The notes beneath the pieces were generated by a model. That model was given only the letters and a program-made list of their open reading frames with translations. It was not told where the DNA came from and did no database searches. Below, piece after piece: positions 25,513 through 34,546 of a stretch of DNA of 64,000 nt. The position numbers were made by a program, and so were the translations under genes. The DNA comes from Nocardia huaxiensis (GTDB taxonomy: Bacteria; Actinomycetota; Actinomycetes; Mycobacteriales; Mycobacteriaceae), in NCBI RefSeq assembly GCF_013744875.1, contig NZ_CP059399.1, forward strand, positions 4,340,001 to 4,404,000, written 5' to 3'. Position 1 is the stretch's first letter. Each line of letters opens with the position of its first letter.

Positions 25513-27570
25513 TTACCAGTGCAGGCCGGGGATTCGGTTGACGATTCGGGCGGCTGGGGTCGGCAAGCCCATGAGGGGCTGGACGATTGGGGCCAGGGCG
25601 AGGAGGGGGCTGCGACCTCCGGGCTGGGTGGGGGTGTCCTGCGCCGTGGCGTCCTCGGCTGTGGTGTCCTGCGGGAGGGTGCTGGACTTGGCGGCCTTGG
25701 ATTCGCCGAACATGCGGTAACCCTGGTGGAGGATGGCGCGTTTCACCGACGGCATGACGGTGTCGACGAATTGGGCGAAGGTGCCGATGGGGGTGTCGAT
25801 GCGGCTGGGGCGGTGTTCCAGGGCCCGGACCACGATGTCGGCGGCTTGTTCGGGGGTGTGGACGGGGATGGACTTGTAGAGGTCGGTGGGGGCGATCATG
25901 GGGGTGCGGACGAGGGGCATGCGGACGGAGGTGAAAGTGATTCCGGCGTCGGCGTTTTCGACTGCGGCGATTTCGCTGAAGTTGTCCAGGGCGGATTTGC
26001 TGGCCACGTAGGCGGCGAAGCGGGGAACCTTGGTCTGGACGGCGATGGAGGAGATGTTGACGAAGTGGCCGAAGCGGCGTTCGCGCATGGAGGGGAGCAG
26101 GGCCAGGATGAGGCGGACGGCGCCGAAGTAGTTGACCGCCATGGTCCGTTCGAAGTCGTGCATGCGGTCGGTGGAGTTGACCACCGAGCGGCGGATGGAG
26201 CGGCCCGCGTTGTTGACGACGAAGTCGACGTGACCGTGGTCGGCCAGCACCTGCTTCACGAGCAGCTCGACCGACTTCTCGTCGGTGATGTCGCACGTAT
26301 ATGCCTGTGCCGCACCGCTTTCGGCGCGCACCTGGGCGGCGGCGGCCTCCAGGTCCTCGGGGGTGCGGGCGACCATCAGCACGGTGGCTCCGCGTCGCGC
26401 GACGGCGTGCGCGGTGGCCAGGCCGATGCCGGAGGAGGCGCCGGTGATGAGAACGATGCGGCCGTCGAGGGGTTCACCGTCGCCGCGGCGGGCGCGATCG
26501 GGGTCGAGGTGCTCGTGCCAGTAGTCCCACAGAATCCCGGCGTAGGTGTCGAACGCGGGCACCTCGATGCCCGCTCCGCGCAGCAGCGCCTGGGTGGATT
26601 CGGAGACGAACTCCGATTCGAAGGCGGTGTGCGGCGCGACCTCGGCGGGAATCCCGAAGCGCTCCAACAGGAAATCGCGCACCGCGGGCACACCCGGCAG
26701 GCCACCGAGCGCGTGCAGCGCCACATTGCTGCCGGGCACGGTGCCGATGCCGCTGGGTGCGCCGGCGGCGCGGGCCAGGGCGGCGTACACCTCGGAGAAC
26801 GGCTGCGGCTCCGGGTTGGTGAGGTGGAAGGTGCGGCCGAGCAGTCCAGGCTTGCGGATCAGCTCGACCATGGCGGCGGACACGTAGTCGACCGGAACGA
26901 TATTGGTGGCGCCGAGATCGGGCAGCGGCACCGGCAGTTCCGACGGCAGCGCCGCGAGCCCGGCGATGGCGGGGAAGAAGTAGTACGGCCCGTCGATCTT
27001 GTCCATCTCACCGGTGCGGGAATCGCCGACGACGATGGCCGGACGGTACACCCGCCACCGCAGGCCCTGCGTTTCGCGCACCAGCTTTTCGGCTTCGAAC
27101 TTGGTGCGGTGATACGGCGAGGTCAGCCGCTGTCCGAGGTCGAAGTCGTCCTCGAAGAACTTGCCCTTGTGATCGCCCGCGACGGCGACCGACGACACAT
27201 GGTGCAGCACAGCGCCCGTGGTCAGCGCCAGCTCCACGACCGCGCGCGTCCCCTGCACGTTGGCGGCGTAGGTGGTGTCCTCGTCGGCGGTCATGTCGTA
27301 GATCGCGCCGAGGTGGATGACGTGATCGGCCTTCGGCGCGTCGTCGACCAGCCCGAGGCCGGGTGCGGTGAGGTCGCCGATCAGCGGGAAGACGCGATCG
27401 TCGGCGCCCCAGCCTTCGGCCATCTCGCGCAGTTTGGCGACCGACGCCTCGCGGACCAGCGCGTGGATCACGGCGTCCGGGTCGCGGCGCAGCAGGTCGG
27501 CGATGACGCGCCGCCCCAGGAATCCGGTTCCGCCCGTGACGATGTAGGCCGTGCCCTTGTAGGAATCCAT
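25513..27570 (-). CDS. Two-domain fatty acyl-CoA reductase (FcrA/Rv3391-like)
   Basis: 685 residues from ATG 27570, which has an excellent AAGGAGG ribosome site; an 18-residue longer frame is rejected. Domain one (about 1-365) is an extended SDR/NAD-binding reductase with TGGTGFLG at 12-19 and a YHRTK active-site pair. Domain two (about 370-640) is a classical SDR with TGASSGIG near 378, NNAG and YVASK near 520. This fusion is typical of mycobacterial/rhodococcal enzymes that reduce acyl-CoA or acyl groups to aldehyde or alcohol for wax ester synthesis, which fits the WS/DGAT nearby. The tail is Thr/Gln/Asp-rich with a hydrophobic end. Confidence 0.88.
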   Translation of the reverse strand: MDSYKGTAYIVTGGTGFLGRRVIADLLRRDPDAVIHALVREASVAKLREMAEGWGADDRVFPLIGDLTAPGLGLVDDAPKADHVIHLGAIYDMTADEDTTYAANVQGTRAVVELALTTGAVLHHVSSVAVAGDHKGKFFEDDFDLGQRLTSPYHRTKFEAEKLVRETQGLRWRVYRPAIVVGDSRTGEMDKIDGPYYFFPAIAGLAALPSELPVPLPDLGATNIVPVDYVSAAMVELIRKPGLLGRTFHLTNPEPQPFSEVYAALARAAGAPSGIGTVPGSNVALHALGGLPGVPAVRDFLLERFGIPAEVAPHTAFESEFVSESTQALLRGAGIEVPAFDTYAGILWDYWHEHLDPDRARRGDGEPLDGRIVLITGASSGIGLATAHAVARRGATVLMVARTPEDLEAAAAQVRAESGAAQAYTCDITDEKSVELLVKQVLADHGHVDFVVNNAGRSIRRSVVNSTDRMHDFERTMAVNYFGAVRLILALLPSMRERRFGHFVNISSIAVQTKVPRFAAYVASKSALDNFSEIAAVENADAGITFTSVRMPLVRTPMIAPTDLYKSIPVHTPEQAADIVVRALEHRPSRIDTPIGTFAQFVDTVMPSVKRAILHQGYRMFGESKAAKSSTLPQDTTAEDATAQDTPTQPGGRSPLLALAPIVQPLMGLPTPAARIVNRIPGLHW

Positions 27571-27940
27571 CGTCCCCTCCTTTTCATACGAACTTGTTGG
27601 TGCCCAACGTTGTTCGTCCGACATGCGTCGGTGGATGCGGACGTGAGTGAGTGGCCCCCTTAGCAGAAGTCGGGCCGAGGTAGGAACACCTTCGTGCCTA
27701 ACTAGTCGGTAACTTTACCGGGTAGTCAAAACTGCTATCAACCGAATCGGGCCCTCGGCGGTGTGTGACTGGTCACCACCGGGCTACATCAGTTGTTGTG
27801 TGTGACAACAGTTTTCGTGTAACCGCGTGACGCACATGGCTAACCTTCAGTTACTGGACGAGTGTCTTGCCGGGCGAGCGCCCAGTCTGAGGTTATGGTG
27901 TTCCAGTCTTGTCCGGCCTCGGAATCGCAGGGGAGAGTCG
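27571..27940. other. Divergent intergenic region
   Basis: The 370-bp spacer between the acyl-CoA reductase and the Uma2-like gene has no gene. It contains the palindrome listed at 27707 and a second inverted repeat, TGTTGT-N5-ACAACA, at 27794-27810. Confidence 0.5.
27707..27720. promoter_or_regulatory. Palindrome CGGTAACTTTACCG upstream of acyl-CoA reductase
   Basis: Six-base arms CGGTAA/TTACCG with a two-base spacer lie 137 bases upstream of the reductase start and are flanked by TAGTC words on both sides. It is a candidate operator in a divergent promoter region; the regulator is unknown. Confidence 0.45.
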
Positions 27941-28492
27941 TTGACCACACAGCTCGACCTACCGATGACCGGAGTGCGGACGCGCGCCGAATTCGAAGCC
28001 CTGCCGCAGGTTCCGCGCGGCTGGGCGTGGGAGCTACGAGCCGGTCGATTGGAGCTGACACTCATGCCCGTCACGTTCTGGTATTCCCGGATCGTGTTCA
28101 GCGTGCTCGAGTTCTGGCGCAGAAACGGATACGAGATCGCCGGCGACCAGTACGTCGCCGACAGCGGCTTCGCGCGCGGGGATACCGGGCACCACAATTT
28201 CGTGGCCGACGGGGTGGTGTTCCAGCCCGGACATCGGCCGGACAAGCACAGCACCACGCATGATCCGGCGCATCTGCTCGCCGTGGTGGAGGCGGTGTGG
28301 CAGGACGGGCAGGTGCGCGAGGCCATCGACAAGCTGCGCGTGTACGCCATGCTCGGAATCCCGCACTACTGGATCGTGCGCGGCGACACGGCCGCCGATG
28401 ATCTGGATGGATTCATCAGCATGTACGAGCTGATCGGCTCGGAGTACCGGCTGACCGGCAGCCGCCTGGTCTCGCAGCTGAGTCTGGCCTAG
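27941..28492 (+). CDS. Uma2 family (DUF820) nuclease-fold protein
   Basis: 183 residues if translation starts at TTG 27941, just after AGGGGAGAG; ATG 27965 is an alternative and a longer frame exists. The fold is the PD-(D/E)XK-like Uma2 domain: an Asp in FVADGVVF, a Glu in LLAVVEAVW, a Lys in AIDKLRVYAMLGIPHYWIV. The function of Uma2 proteins is largely unknown; nuclease activity is inferred from fold. Its TAG stop falls in the first unit of an 18-bp triplicate repeat. Confidence 0.75.
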   Translation: MTTQLDLPMTGVRTRAEFEALPQVPRGWAWELRAGRLELTLMPVTFWYSRIVFSVLEFWRRNGYEIAGDQYVADSGFARGDTGHHNFVADGVVFQPGHRPDKHSTTHDPAHLLAVVEAVWQDGQVREAIDKLRVYAMLGIPHYWIVRGDTAADDLDGFISMYELIGSEYRLTGSRLVSQLSLA

Positions 28493-28535
28493 CGCATGAT
28501 TCTGGCCCAGCGCATGAGTCTGGCCTAGCGCAGGC
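28482..28535. repeat. Three tandem copies of an 18-bp unit spanning two convergent stops
   Basis: Units GTCTGGCCTAGCGCATGA, TTCTGGCCCAGCGCATGA and GTCTGGCCTAGCGCAGGC are at 28482, 28500 and 28518. The CTAG in unit one is the stop of the Uma2-like gene, and the same CTAG in unit three, read on the other strand, is the stop of the amidohydrolase. Confidence 0.9.
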
Positions 28536-29385
28536 TGTAGGTCTCCGCGGCGTTTGCCGCGTAGAAGAACTCGGCCTCCTGGTCGGTGGCGTCGGCGGCC
28601 ACCATGCGATCGATCGTCTCCAAGAGTTCCGCGTAGCTCCCCGCCATGGTGTCGACCGGCATGTTGGAGCCGAAGAGCAGCCGCCGCCAGCCCCACAGGT
28701 CGGCGGTGGTCTCGAGCCAGAAGGCGAGGGACTCCCAGGACAGGTCGGGGCAGATCATGCCGAGGCCGGAGACCTTGCAGCGCCAGTCGGTTTCCTTGGC
28801 CGCCAAGGTGAGTGACTTCTGCCAGGCGAGGCGTTCGTCCGCGCCGGTGCCCTCGGGCAGGCCGAGATGTTCGAGGACGACGCGCAGATTCGGATAACCG
28901 GCGAGGAAGTCGATCCAGTCGGCGGTCTCGGCGGGGGTGGTGACGAGGTCGAAGACGGCGTCGCGTTCCTGTAGCCAGGCGGCGATGGTCTCGGCGGCGG
29001 GCGTGTTGGGCGCGAGCCGCCGGTAGACGCGGATGCCTCGGAAATGCGGGCTGCGGGACTGCTGTTCGAGGTGGTCGGCCAGTTCGGCCGTGGGCAGGGC
29101 CGGATCGACCGAGCCGATGATGGCCACCGGGCGGTTTGCTTGTCCAGCGAGCTCGGTGACCCAGCGGGTTTCGGCGAGGTAGGCGTGCGGCGCGGTGGTG
29201 GCGGAGACGTGCACGAGTCCGGCGACGGCGGTGGATCCGGCCGCGCGCTCGTAGTCGGCGAGCAGGAAGTTGTCCGCCAGTTCGGGTTTGCCCGCACCGG
29301 CGGCGAATTGGGCCAGTTGCGGATACCAGCCGTGGCCGGTGTCCCACAGGTGCAAGTGACCGTCGACTATGGGGATGGTGGGCAT
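28525..29385 (-). CDS. Amidohydrolase family protein
   Basis: 286 residues, a TIM-barrel hydrolase of the amidohydrolase-2 type. VDGHLHLWDT (residues 7-16) carries the metal-binding HxH, RGIRVYRR is near 115, LRVVLEHLGLPE near 168 and a late Asp near 242. These enzymes hydrolyse lactones, amides or decarboxylate ring acids; the substrate is unknown. It starts 12 bases after the SDR stop and is the last of a four-gene operon (lipoprotein, aminotransferase, SDR, amidohydrolase). Confidence 0.83.
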   Translation of the reverse strand: MPTIPIVDGHLHLWDTGHGWYPQLAQFAAGAGKPELADNFLLADYERAAGSTAVAGLVHVSATTAPHAYLAETRWVTELAGQANRPVAIIGSVDPALPTAELADHLEQQSRSPHFRGIRVYRRLAPNTPAAETIAAWLQERDAVFDLVTTPAETADWIDFLAGYPNLRVVLEHLGLPEGTGADERLAWQKSLTLAAKETDWRCKVSGLGMICPDLSWESLAFWLETTADLWGWRRLLFGSNMPVDTMAGSYAELLETIDRMVAADATDQEAEFFYAANAAETYSLR

Positions 29386-29397
29386 GGGATCCGCTCC

Positions 29398-30210
29398 TCA
29401 CTGCATGGTGATGCCGCCGCTGACGCTGATCAGCTGGCCGGTGATGTAGCCGGCCGCCGGGCTCGCCAGCCATGCGATGAGCGCGGCGACCTCCTCCGGC
29501 CGGCCGAGACGTTTCATGGGGATGGCCTTTTCCAGCGCGGCGAGCGCGCCGGGGTGATCGGCCATGGTGCGGGCCACCATCTGCCCTTCGATCGGGCCGG
29601 GGCACACGACGTTCACGGTCACCTGATGCCGGGCGACCTCACGCGCCAGGGATTTGGCGAAGCCGAACAGGCCGGATTTGGAGGCTGCGTACGCGGCCTC
29701 GCCACCGGCTCCGGCGCGGGCTCCGTCGGAGGAGACGAAAACGATTCGGGCGGAGTGGGTTTCGAGCAGACCGGGGAGCAGCGCCTGGGTCAGGAGCATG
29801 GGACCGCGCAGATTCACCTCGTGCATGGCATCCCAGTGCGCCACGGAACTGGTCAGGAAGGGTTCGACGATCGCGAGGCCGGCGCAGTGCACCAGCGCCG
29901 AGATCGATCCGTGTACGGCCTGCGCTGTGCTTGCGATGCTGTCGGCGTTCGCCAGATCCAGCTGTACCGCAGTAGCTTTCGGTCCGAGCTCGCAGGCGGC
30001 CTGCGCTGCGGCGTCGAGGTCGATGTCGGCGATGACCACGTCGCGGCCGGCGGCCACCAGCACTTCGGCTACCGCGCGGCCGATATCTCCGGCCGCGCCG
30101 GTAATGAGCGCCGCCCCGCGCCGGTGCTCACGCGCTGCGTCATCATGACGTTCCCCGGCCGTGCCGTTCTCACCCACTGCCACACTCGCATTCGCAGATA
30201 CGATTCGCAT
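29398..30210 (-). CDS. Short-chain dehydrogenase/reductase (SDR)
   Basis: 270 residues; the classical SDR core starts at about residue 32 with ALITGAAGDIG, so the first 30 residues may not be translated and GTG near 30183 is possible. The NAD(P) motif, VHCAGLA, the catalytic Ser in VFVSSDG and YAASKSG (Tyr/Lys) are all present. The C-terminal GYITGQLISVSGG is typical of 3-oxoacyl-ACP reductase-like and BadH-like enzymes. Substrate unknown. It sits between the aminotransferase and amidohydrolase genes. Confidence 0.87.
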   Translation of the reverse strand: MRIVSANASVAVGENGTAGERHDDAAREHRRGAALITGAAGDIGRAVAEVLVAAGRDVVIADIDLDAAAQAACELGPKATAVQLDLANADSIASTAQAVHGSISALVHCAGLAIVEPFLTSSVAHWDAMHEVNLRGPMLLTQALLPGLLETHSARIVFVSSDGARAGAGGEAAYAASKSGLFGFAKSLAREVARHQVTVNVVCPGPIEGQMVARTMADHPGALAALEKAIPMKRLGRPEEVAALIAWLASPAAGYITGQLISVSGGITMQ

Positions 30211-30239
30211 TCACGATTCACTGCGGAGCGCGTGAACGC

Positions 30240-30284
30240 AGCATTCACGAATACAGCAGTCATGAATACCGCATTCATAAATAC
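30240..30284. repeat. Three tandem copies of a 15-bp unit before the SDR gene
   Basis: AGCATTCACGAATAC, AGCAGTCATGAATAC and CGCATTCATAAATAC lie end to end at 30240, 30255 and 30270, in the gap between the aminotransferase stop and the SDR start. On the coding strand the unit reads GTATTCRTGAATGCT, with partial dyad symmetry. Confidence 0.85.
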
Positions 30285-30299
30285 AGCATCGGGCGCGTT

Positions 30300-31619
30300 T
30301 CAGTCGGGGAGTCTGCGGGGGAAGGCACTCCTGCGCAGTGCGGGGGCGACCGGTCGGCCGGTGAGCAGGCCCTCGACGGTGCCGTTTTCGAGGGCTTTGC
30401 GGTAGATGACGGCGGCCTCGCGGCAGGCGTCGATGGTGTGGTCGATGTCGGCGTCGGTGTGGGCGGCGGAGGTGACGAAGGATTGGCCGAGTACGCCGCG
30501 TTCGAGGAGTTCCTGGAGGAAGAGGGTTCGGAAGGGTTGGGAGGCAACGCCTTCGGGGTCCTTGGTGCGGAAGATCAGGCAGGAGGGGCGACCGGTCACC
30601 TGGAGGTGGCCGGCTATGCCGAGTTCGGCGGCGACGGCATTGACACCGGCGGCGAGGCGGCTGCCCGCCGCCGACATGCGCGCGACCGGGTCGGTGTCAC
30701 GGTAAGCCTGGACGACGGCCCGGAAGGCCGCCAGCCCAGCGGTTTCCGGGCCGTGCGTGGTGGACAGCAGGAAGACGCGGTCGGCGTCGGTGCGCAGGCC
30801 GCCCAATTCCATGTATTCGCGCTTGCCCGCCAGCGCGGAGATGGGGAAGCCGTTGCCCATGGCCTTGCCCCAGCAGGACAGGTCCGGGCGCACGCCGTAG
30901 ATCTGCTGCGCGCCGCCGGCGGCCCAGCGGAAGCCGGTGATCATCTCGTCGAACACCAGTAGCGCACCGTGCCGATCACACAGTGCGCGAACGCCTTCCA
31001 GGAATCCGGGTGCGGGTTCGGCCAGTGCGGTGGCCTGTTCCATGATCACGCAGGCCACCCGGTGCGCGGTCAGGGCGGCGTCCAGGGAGTCGAGGTCGTT
31101 GTAGCGGAAGCGCACGGTGTCGGTGGCGGGGATGCCGGCGTTCATGTCGGTGGTGCCGATGAACCAGTCGTCCACCGAGAAGAACGGCTGATCGCAGATG
31201 GCCACCGTTTCGCGGCCGGTGACCGCGCGGGCCAGGCGGACGGCCGCGGTGGTGGCGTCGGAGCCGTTCTTGGCGAACTTCACCATGTCCGCGCCGGGCA
31301 CCAGGCTCAGGAAGTCCTGTGCCGCAAGCAGTTCCAGTTCGGTGGGCCGGGAGAAGCTGACGCCGTCGGCGATGGTGCGCGTCACGGCGTCGAGGACCGG
31401 CGCGTAACCGTGTCCGAGCGTCACCGCGCGCAAGCCCATCCCGTATTCGACGTATTCGTTGCCGTCGCGATCCCATACCCGGGCTCCGCTGCCGCGCACC
31501 AGGATCGGGGCCATGGCCTCCGGATACTGATCCGATCCCCGCGCGTAGGTGTGCGCCCCGCCGGGGACCAGATCGTGCAGCCGAGCCTGAATCTCATTGC
31601 TACGAGCGAAATCCCGCAT
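30300..31619 (-). CDS. Class III PLP aminotransferase (glutamate-1-semialdehyde aminomutase-like)
   Basis: 439 residues. The N-terminus (HDLVPGGAHTYARGSDQYPE) and layout match the glutamate-1-semialdehyde 2,1-aminomutase-like branch of class III aminotransferases. The PLP lysine is in CWGKAMGNG near residue 254, and the cofactor Asp in LLVFDEMITGFR near 222. It is unlikely to be the haem-pathway hemL because it sits with an SDR and amidohydrolase; it more likely transaminates a specialised substrate. A lipoprotein gene ends 30 bases upstream. Confidence 0.85.
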   Translation of the reverse strand: MRDFARSNEIQARLHDLVPGGAHTYARGSDQYPEAMAPILVRGSGARVWDRDGNEYVEYGMGLRAVTLGHGYAPVLDAVTRTIADGVSFSRPTELELLAAQDFLSLVPGADMVKFAKNGSDATTAAVRLARAVTGRETVAICDQPFFSVDDWFIGTTDMNAGIPATDTVRFRYNDLDSLDAALTAHRVACVIMEQATALAEPAPGFLEGVRALCDRHGALLVFDEMITGFRWAAGGAQQIYGVRPDLSCWGKAMGNGFPISALAGKREYMELGGLRTDADRVFLLSTTHGPETAGLAAFRAVVQAYRDTDPVARMSAAGSRLAAGVNAVAAELGIAGHLQVTGRPSCLIFRTKDPEGVASQPFRTLFLQELLERGVLGQSFVTSAAHTDADIDHTIDACREAAVIYRKALENGTVEGLLTGRPVAPALRRSAFPRRLPD

Positions 31620-31649
31620 ACGTGTACATCCCCCTCTCCCCGCTGGACG

Positions 31650-32843
31650 CTACATGCTGTTGGCCAGCAGCGCGTACTGGGCGGCGACCTTCTGTTTGAC
31701 GTCGTCCTCGGTCTCGGCGCTGACGATCGCGGCATACCGGCGATAGGGGACATAGCAGCGGTAGGCGGCGTCGCTGGAGCCGCCACCGGTGCGGTGGAAG
31801 CATTTCACGCCGGGTACCGAGCCGGGGCCCTTGATGGGATCGAAGGCCGAACCGAGGTTATTGGCGATGCCGGTGATCAGGTCGGCCGCCGTCCCGGTGT
31901 CGCGGGTGCGAATGATCGCGGCCGAGTCGTCGATGCCGATCCGATCGGCTCCATTGTCGGCGAGCAGCTTTCGGACCAGGGTCTGGTCGAAGGCATTGTG
32001 GGTGTAGAAGGACGGGCCGTAGACGCCGAAGCTCGCCGGATCGGGCGCTCGGCTGCCGCGGTGCGCGGTGAGGACGCGATCGAGAACGCCGTCGGGATCG
32101 ATGGGCAGGTCGTCGATCTTCTCGGTCGGCGTGGGCTGGAAGGTGTCGAGCAGCGCTACCTGTGCGTCCAGGGTCTTGCGCACCCAGTCGAGCAGGTCGG
32201 CGGAGTCGGCGCGGGGCCGCTGGATCAGCAGCGAGATGACGAACTGCCGGTACGCCATGAACGTTCCGATATCCGCGATCCCCGGCCGCCAGTGAATATA
32301 GGCGTCCGGATATTCGGACAGTCCGAGCCGCTTGTTCTGATCGGCGGCGTGCGCGAAATCCACGTCCTCGAGTTCGCGGGCCGCGAGTTTGGCGTCGGAT
32401 TCGCTCGGGAAGCGCATGACGAGGCTGATCACCCCGGTGCCGGGCGGATCGGGCAGGTAGGCGCCCTCGGCCGCGGGAGTGTCGGAGCTGATGGAGGCGT
32501 AGCCGACGATCATGTTCCGAGTGCGCAGCACGTCGGCGGAATACCCGGCGAGGTACTCCTCCTCGGCGAATTCCGCGTCGTTCACGACCTCGCCGCGCAA
32601 TCCCACCGACAGCGTCGAGTCGATGGGCGGGCCGGTGGTGACGGCTTCGGACATGCGCATACCCTCCACGAGAGCGCCTGCGCCCCTGGAATCTTGATCA
32701 TGATGGAACTTGTCCACCGGGTAGGCGCCCACATCCAGGGTGCGCACATCGATTTCCGCGGGCACCGCCGTGCCCTCGACCCCGCATCCCGCCAGGAACA
32801 GCAGCATGGCGAGCATCGCGAGCACAGGAGTATTGCGCGCCAT
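31650..32843 (-). CDS. Lipoprotein of the DUF7373 type
   Basis: 397 residues from ATG 32843, preceded by GAGGTG; the longer frame adds 24 unlikely residues. The signal ends in lipobox LAGC (Cys near 20), followed by GVEGTAVPAEIDVRTLDVG, a start I associate with a Nocardia-enriched lipoprotein family (DUF7373). The rest is soluble with two Cys near the C-terminus (VKCFHRTGG and YRCYVPYRR) that could form a disulphide. Role unknown. It heads the operon with the aminotransferase, SDR and amidohydrolase, and is divergent from the kinase gene. Confidence 0.75.
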   Translation of the reverse strand: MARNTPVLAMLAMLLFLAGCGVEGTAVPAEIDVRTLDVGAYPVDKFHHDQDSRGAGALVEGMRMSEAVTTGPPIDSTLSVGLRGEVVNDAEFAEEEYLAGYSADVLRTRNMIVGYASISSDTPAAEGAYLPDPPGTGVISLVMRFPSESDAKLAARELEDVDFAHAADQNKRLGLSEYPDAYIHWRPGIADIGTFMAYRQFVISLLIQRPRADSADLLDWVRKTLDAQVALLDTFQPTPTEKIDDLPIDPDGVLDRVLTAHRGSRAPDPASFGVYGPSFYTHNAFDQTLVRKLLADNGADRIGIDDSAAIIRTRDTGTAADLITGIANNLGSAFDPIKGPGSVPGVKCFHRTGGGSSDAAYRCYVPYRRYAAIVSAETEDDVKQKVAAQYALLANSM

Positions 32844-32938
32844 GGCTGCACCTCGATTCGCGGCCGGCCTGGGAACCGCCGTCAAACCATTGTGCGATAA
32901 GGTGATCGGCAGCACGCGGCACTCGGAGGAGTGAGATC

Positions 32939-34546
32939 TTGGGGAGGAAGCTGGCTCAGGGCCAGGTATTCGCGGGCTATCGGATCGAACGGCTGCTCGG
33001 CGTCGGCGGCATGGGCGAGGTGTACCTCGCGCACGATCGCGATCTGCCGCGGTTCGTGGCCCTCAAACTGCTGAGCACCGCCGGCGGCGATGACGCCGAA
33101 GTGCGGGCGCGGTTCTTGCGCGAGGCCGATACCGCGGCGCGGCTGTCGCATCCCAATATCGTGGCCGTGTACGCGCGCGGCACGACCGACGAGCGGCTGT
33201 GGATGGCCATGCAATTCGTCGAGGGCACGGATGTGGCGGCGGTGCTGGCGCAGGGGGCGCTGCGGGCCGACTACGCGGTGCGGATTCTGCGGGAGACGGC
33301 GCGGGCACTGGATCACGCGCATCGGGCGGGTGTGCTGCACCGGGATGTGAAGCCGGGCAATATCCTGCTGGAGTGGGGGCCGGAGCAGCGAGTTTTCCTG
33401 GCGGACTTCGGGATTGCGAAGGCGCTGGATCAGACCAGCGCGCTGACGCGCACCGGGGAGATGTACGCGAGCTTCCAGTACGCGTCGCCGGAGCAGTTCG
33501 AGCTACGAGCCGATATGGATCAGCGCGCTGATGTGTACGCGCTGGGATGCACGTTCTTTCACATGCTGACCGGTGAGCTGCCGTATCCGGGCGGGACCAC
33601 CGCGCAGCTGGTGAACGGGCACCTCAATGGCCGGATTCCACGGCCGAGCGCCCGGAATGCGGACGTGTCGGCGACTTTCGACGCGGTGATCGAACGGGCG
33701 CTGGCCAAGGATCCGAACCGGCGATTCAACAGTTGCGGCGAACTGGCGGCGGCGGCCGAGCAGGCGCTGGCGGCGCCGTTCGTGCGGGGTGAGGCGACGG
33801 CGCCGCCACAGTTCGGGACCACGCGCGGCGCGGCATTGACGACCCAGCCGGGCGGGGCGCCCACCGGGCCCGCCGCGCAGCCGATTTCTCCGTTGAGCTA
33901 TCCGACTGCGTCGGGTACGTACTCACCGCAGCAGGGTCCTGATCCACAGGACGCGATGCCGACCATGCACGCGGGCGCGTCCGGCTCGGCCGCACCGCAG
34001 GCGCGCTCGCGCCGCAGCCGGAAGACGGCCGTTCTGCTGTTTCTCGTGGCGCTGGTGGTGGTGGCCGCGGCAGGCATCGGATTCGGCAGTGGCGCGCTGC
34101 ATTTCCGCATCGGGGCGGGGGACACCGGGGGCAGCAGCGATATCGCGGGCACGGGGGACTCGGCGGCGAACCAGGCGGCGGCCACCGCGGTGGCCTGTGA
34201 GTACGCGAAGCTCATGACCACCTACGACTACAGCGACGGCAGTGGCTGGCAGGCGAAGGTGATCGACGGGGCGACCGGTACCTGGAAGACCGACGCGCAG
34301 AATCTGCTGCCCACCATCGCTTTGATCCTGGAACAGGATTCGGAGCACACGCGGGCCACTGCTGCCACGTGCACCATCACCTCGGGGAACTCGACGCATT
34401 ACGAGTTCGCGGCGGAGGTGCAGCTGGTGAATTCCACCAAGGGACAGGCCGATACCACCGAGAGCAAGACCATCTCCATGTCCATGGACTATGTGGACGG
34501 CCGGTGGCTGTGCAGCAAGTGGAGTCTGCCGCTGGGTTCGATCTGA
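32939..34546 (+). CDS. Transmembrane serine/threonine protein kinase
   Basis: 535 residues from TTG 32939. The kinase domain is at about 12-280: glycine loop GVGGMGEV, VALKLL, catalytic HRDVKPGN, DFGIAK and the YASPEQF activation-segment end. A Pro/Gln/Thr-rich linker (about 285-355) leads to one membrane helix (about 363-385) and an outside domain of about 140 residues. That domain (NQAAATAVACEYAKLMTTYD ... DGRWLCSKWSLP) resembles Mce-associated/DUF-type sensor domains, not PASTA repeats. It likely senses an envelope signal and phosphorylates cytoplasmic targets. Divergent from the lipoprotein with 95 bp between. Confidence 0.9.
   Translation: MGRKLAQGQVFAGYRIERLLGVGGMGEVYLAHDRDLPRFVALKLLSTAGGDDAEVRARFLREADTAARLSHPNIVAVYARGTTDERLWMAMQFVEGTDVAAVLAQGALRADYAVRILRETARALDHAHRAGVLHRDVKPGNILLEWGPEQRVFLADFGIAKALDQTSALTRTGEMYASFQYASPEQFELRADMDQRADVYALGCTFFHMLTGELPYPGGTTAQLVNGHLNGRIPRPSARNADVSATFDAVIERALAKDPNRRFNSCGELAAAAEQALAAPFVRGEATAPPQFGTTRGAALTTQPGGAPTGPAAQPISPLSYPTASGTYSPQQGPDPQDAMPTMHAGASGSAAPQARSRRSRKTAVLLFLVALVVVAAAGIGFGSGALHFRIGAGDTGGSSDIAGTGDSAANQAAATAVACEYAKLMTTYDYSDGSGWQAKVIDGATGTWKTDAQNLLPTIALILEQDSEHTRATAATCTITSGNSTHYEFAAEVQLVNSTKGQADTTESKTISMSMDYVDGRWLCSKWSLPLGSI

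Noticed and set aside
25519..27663. A 714-residue forward open frame antisense to the acyl-CoA reductase
   Set aside because: It is Gly/Val/Asp-rich with no domain and mirrors codon bias of the real gene; the reverse gene has clear SDR motifs and a perfect ribosome site.
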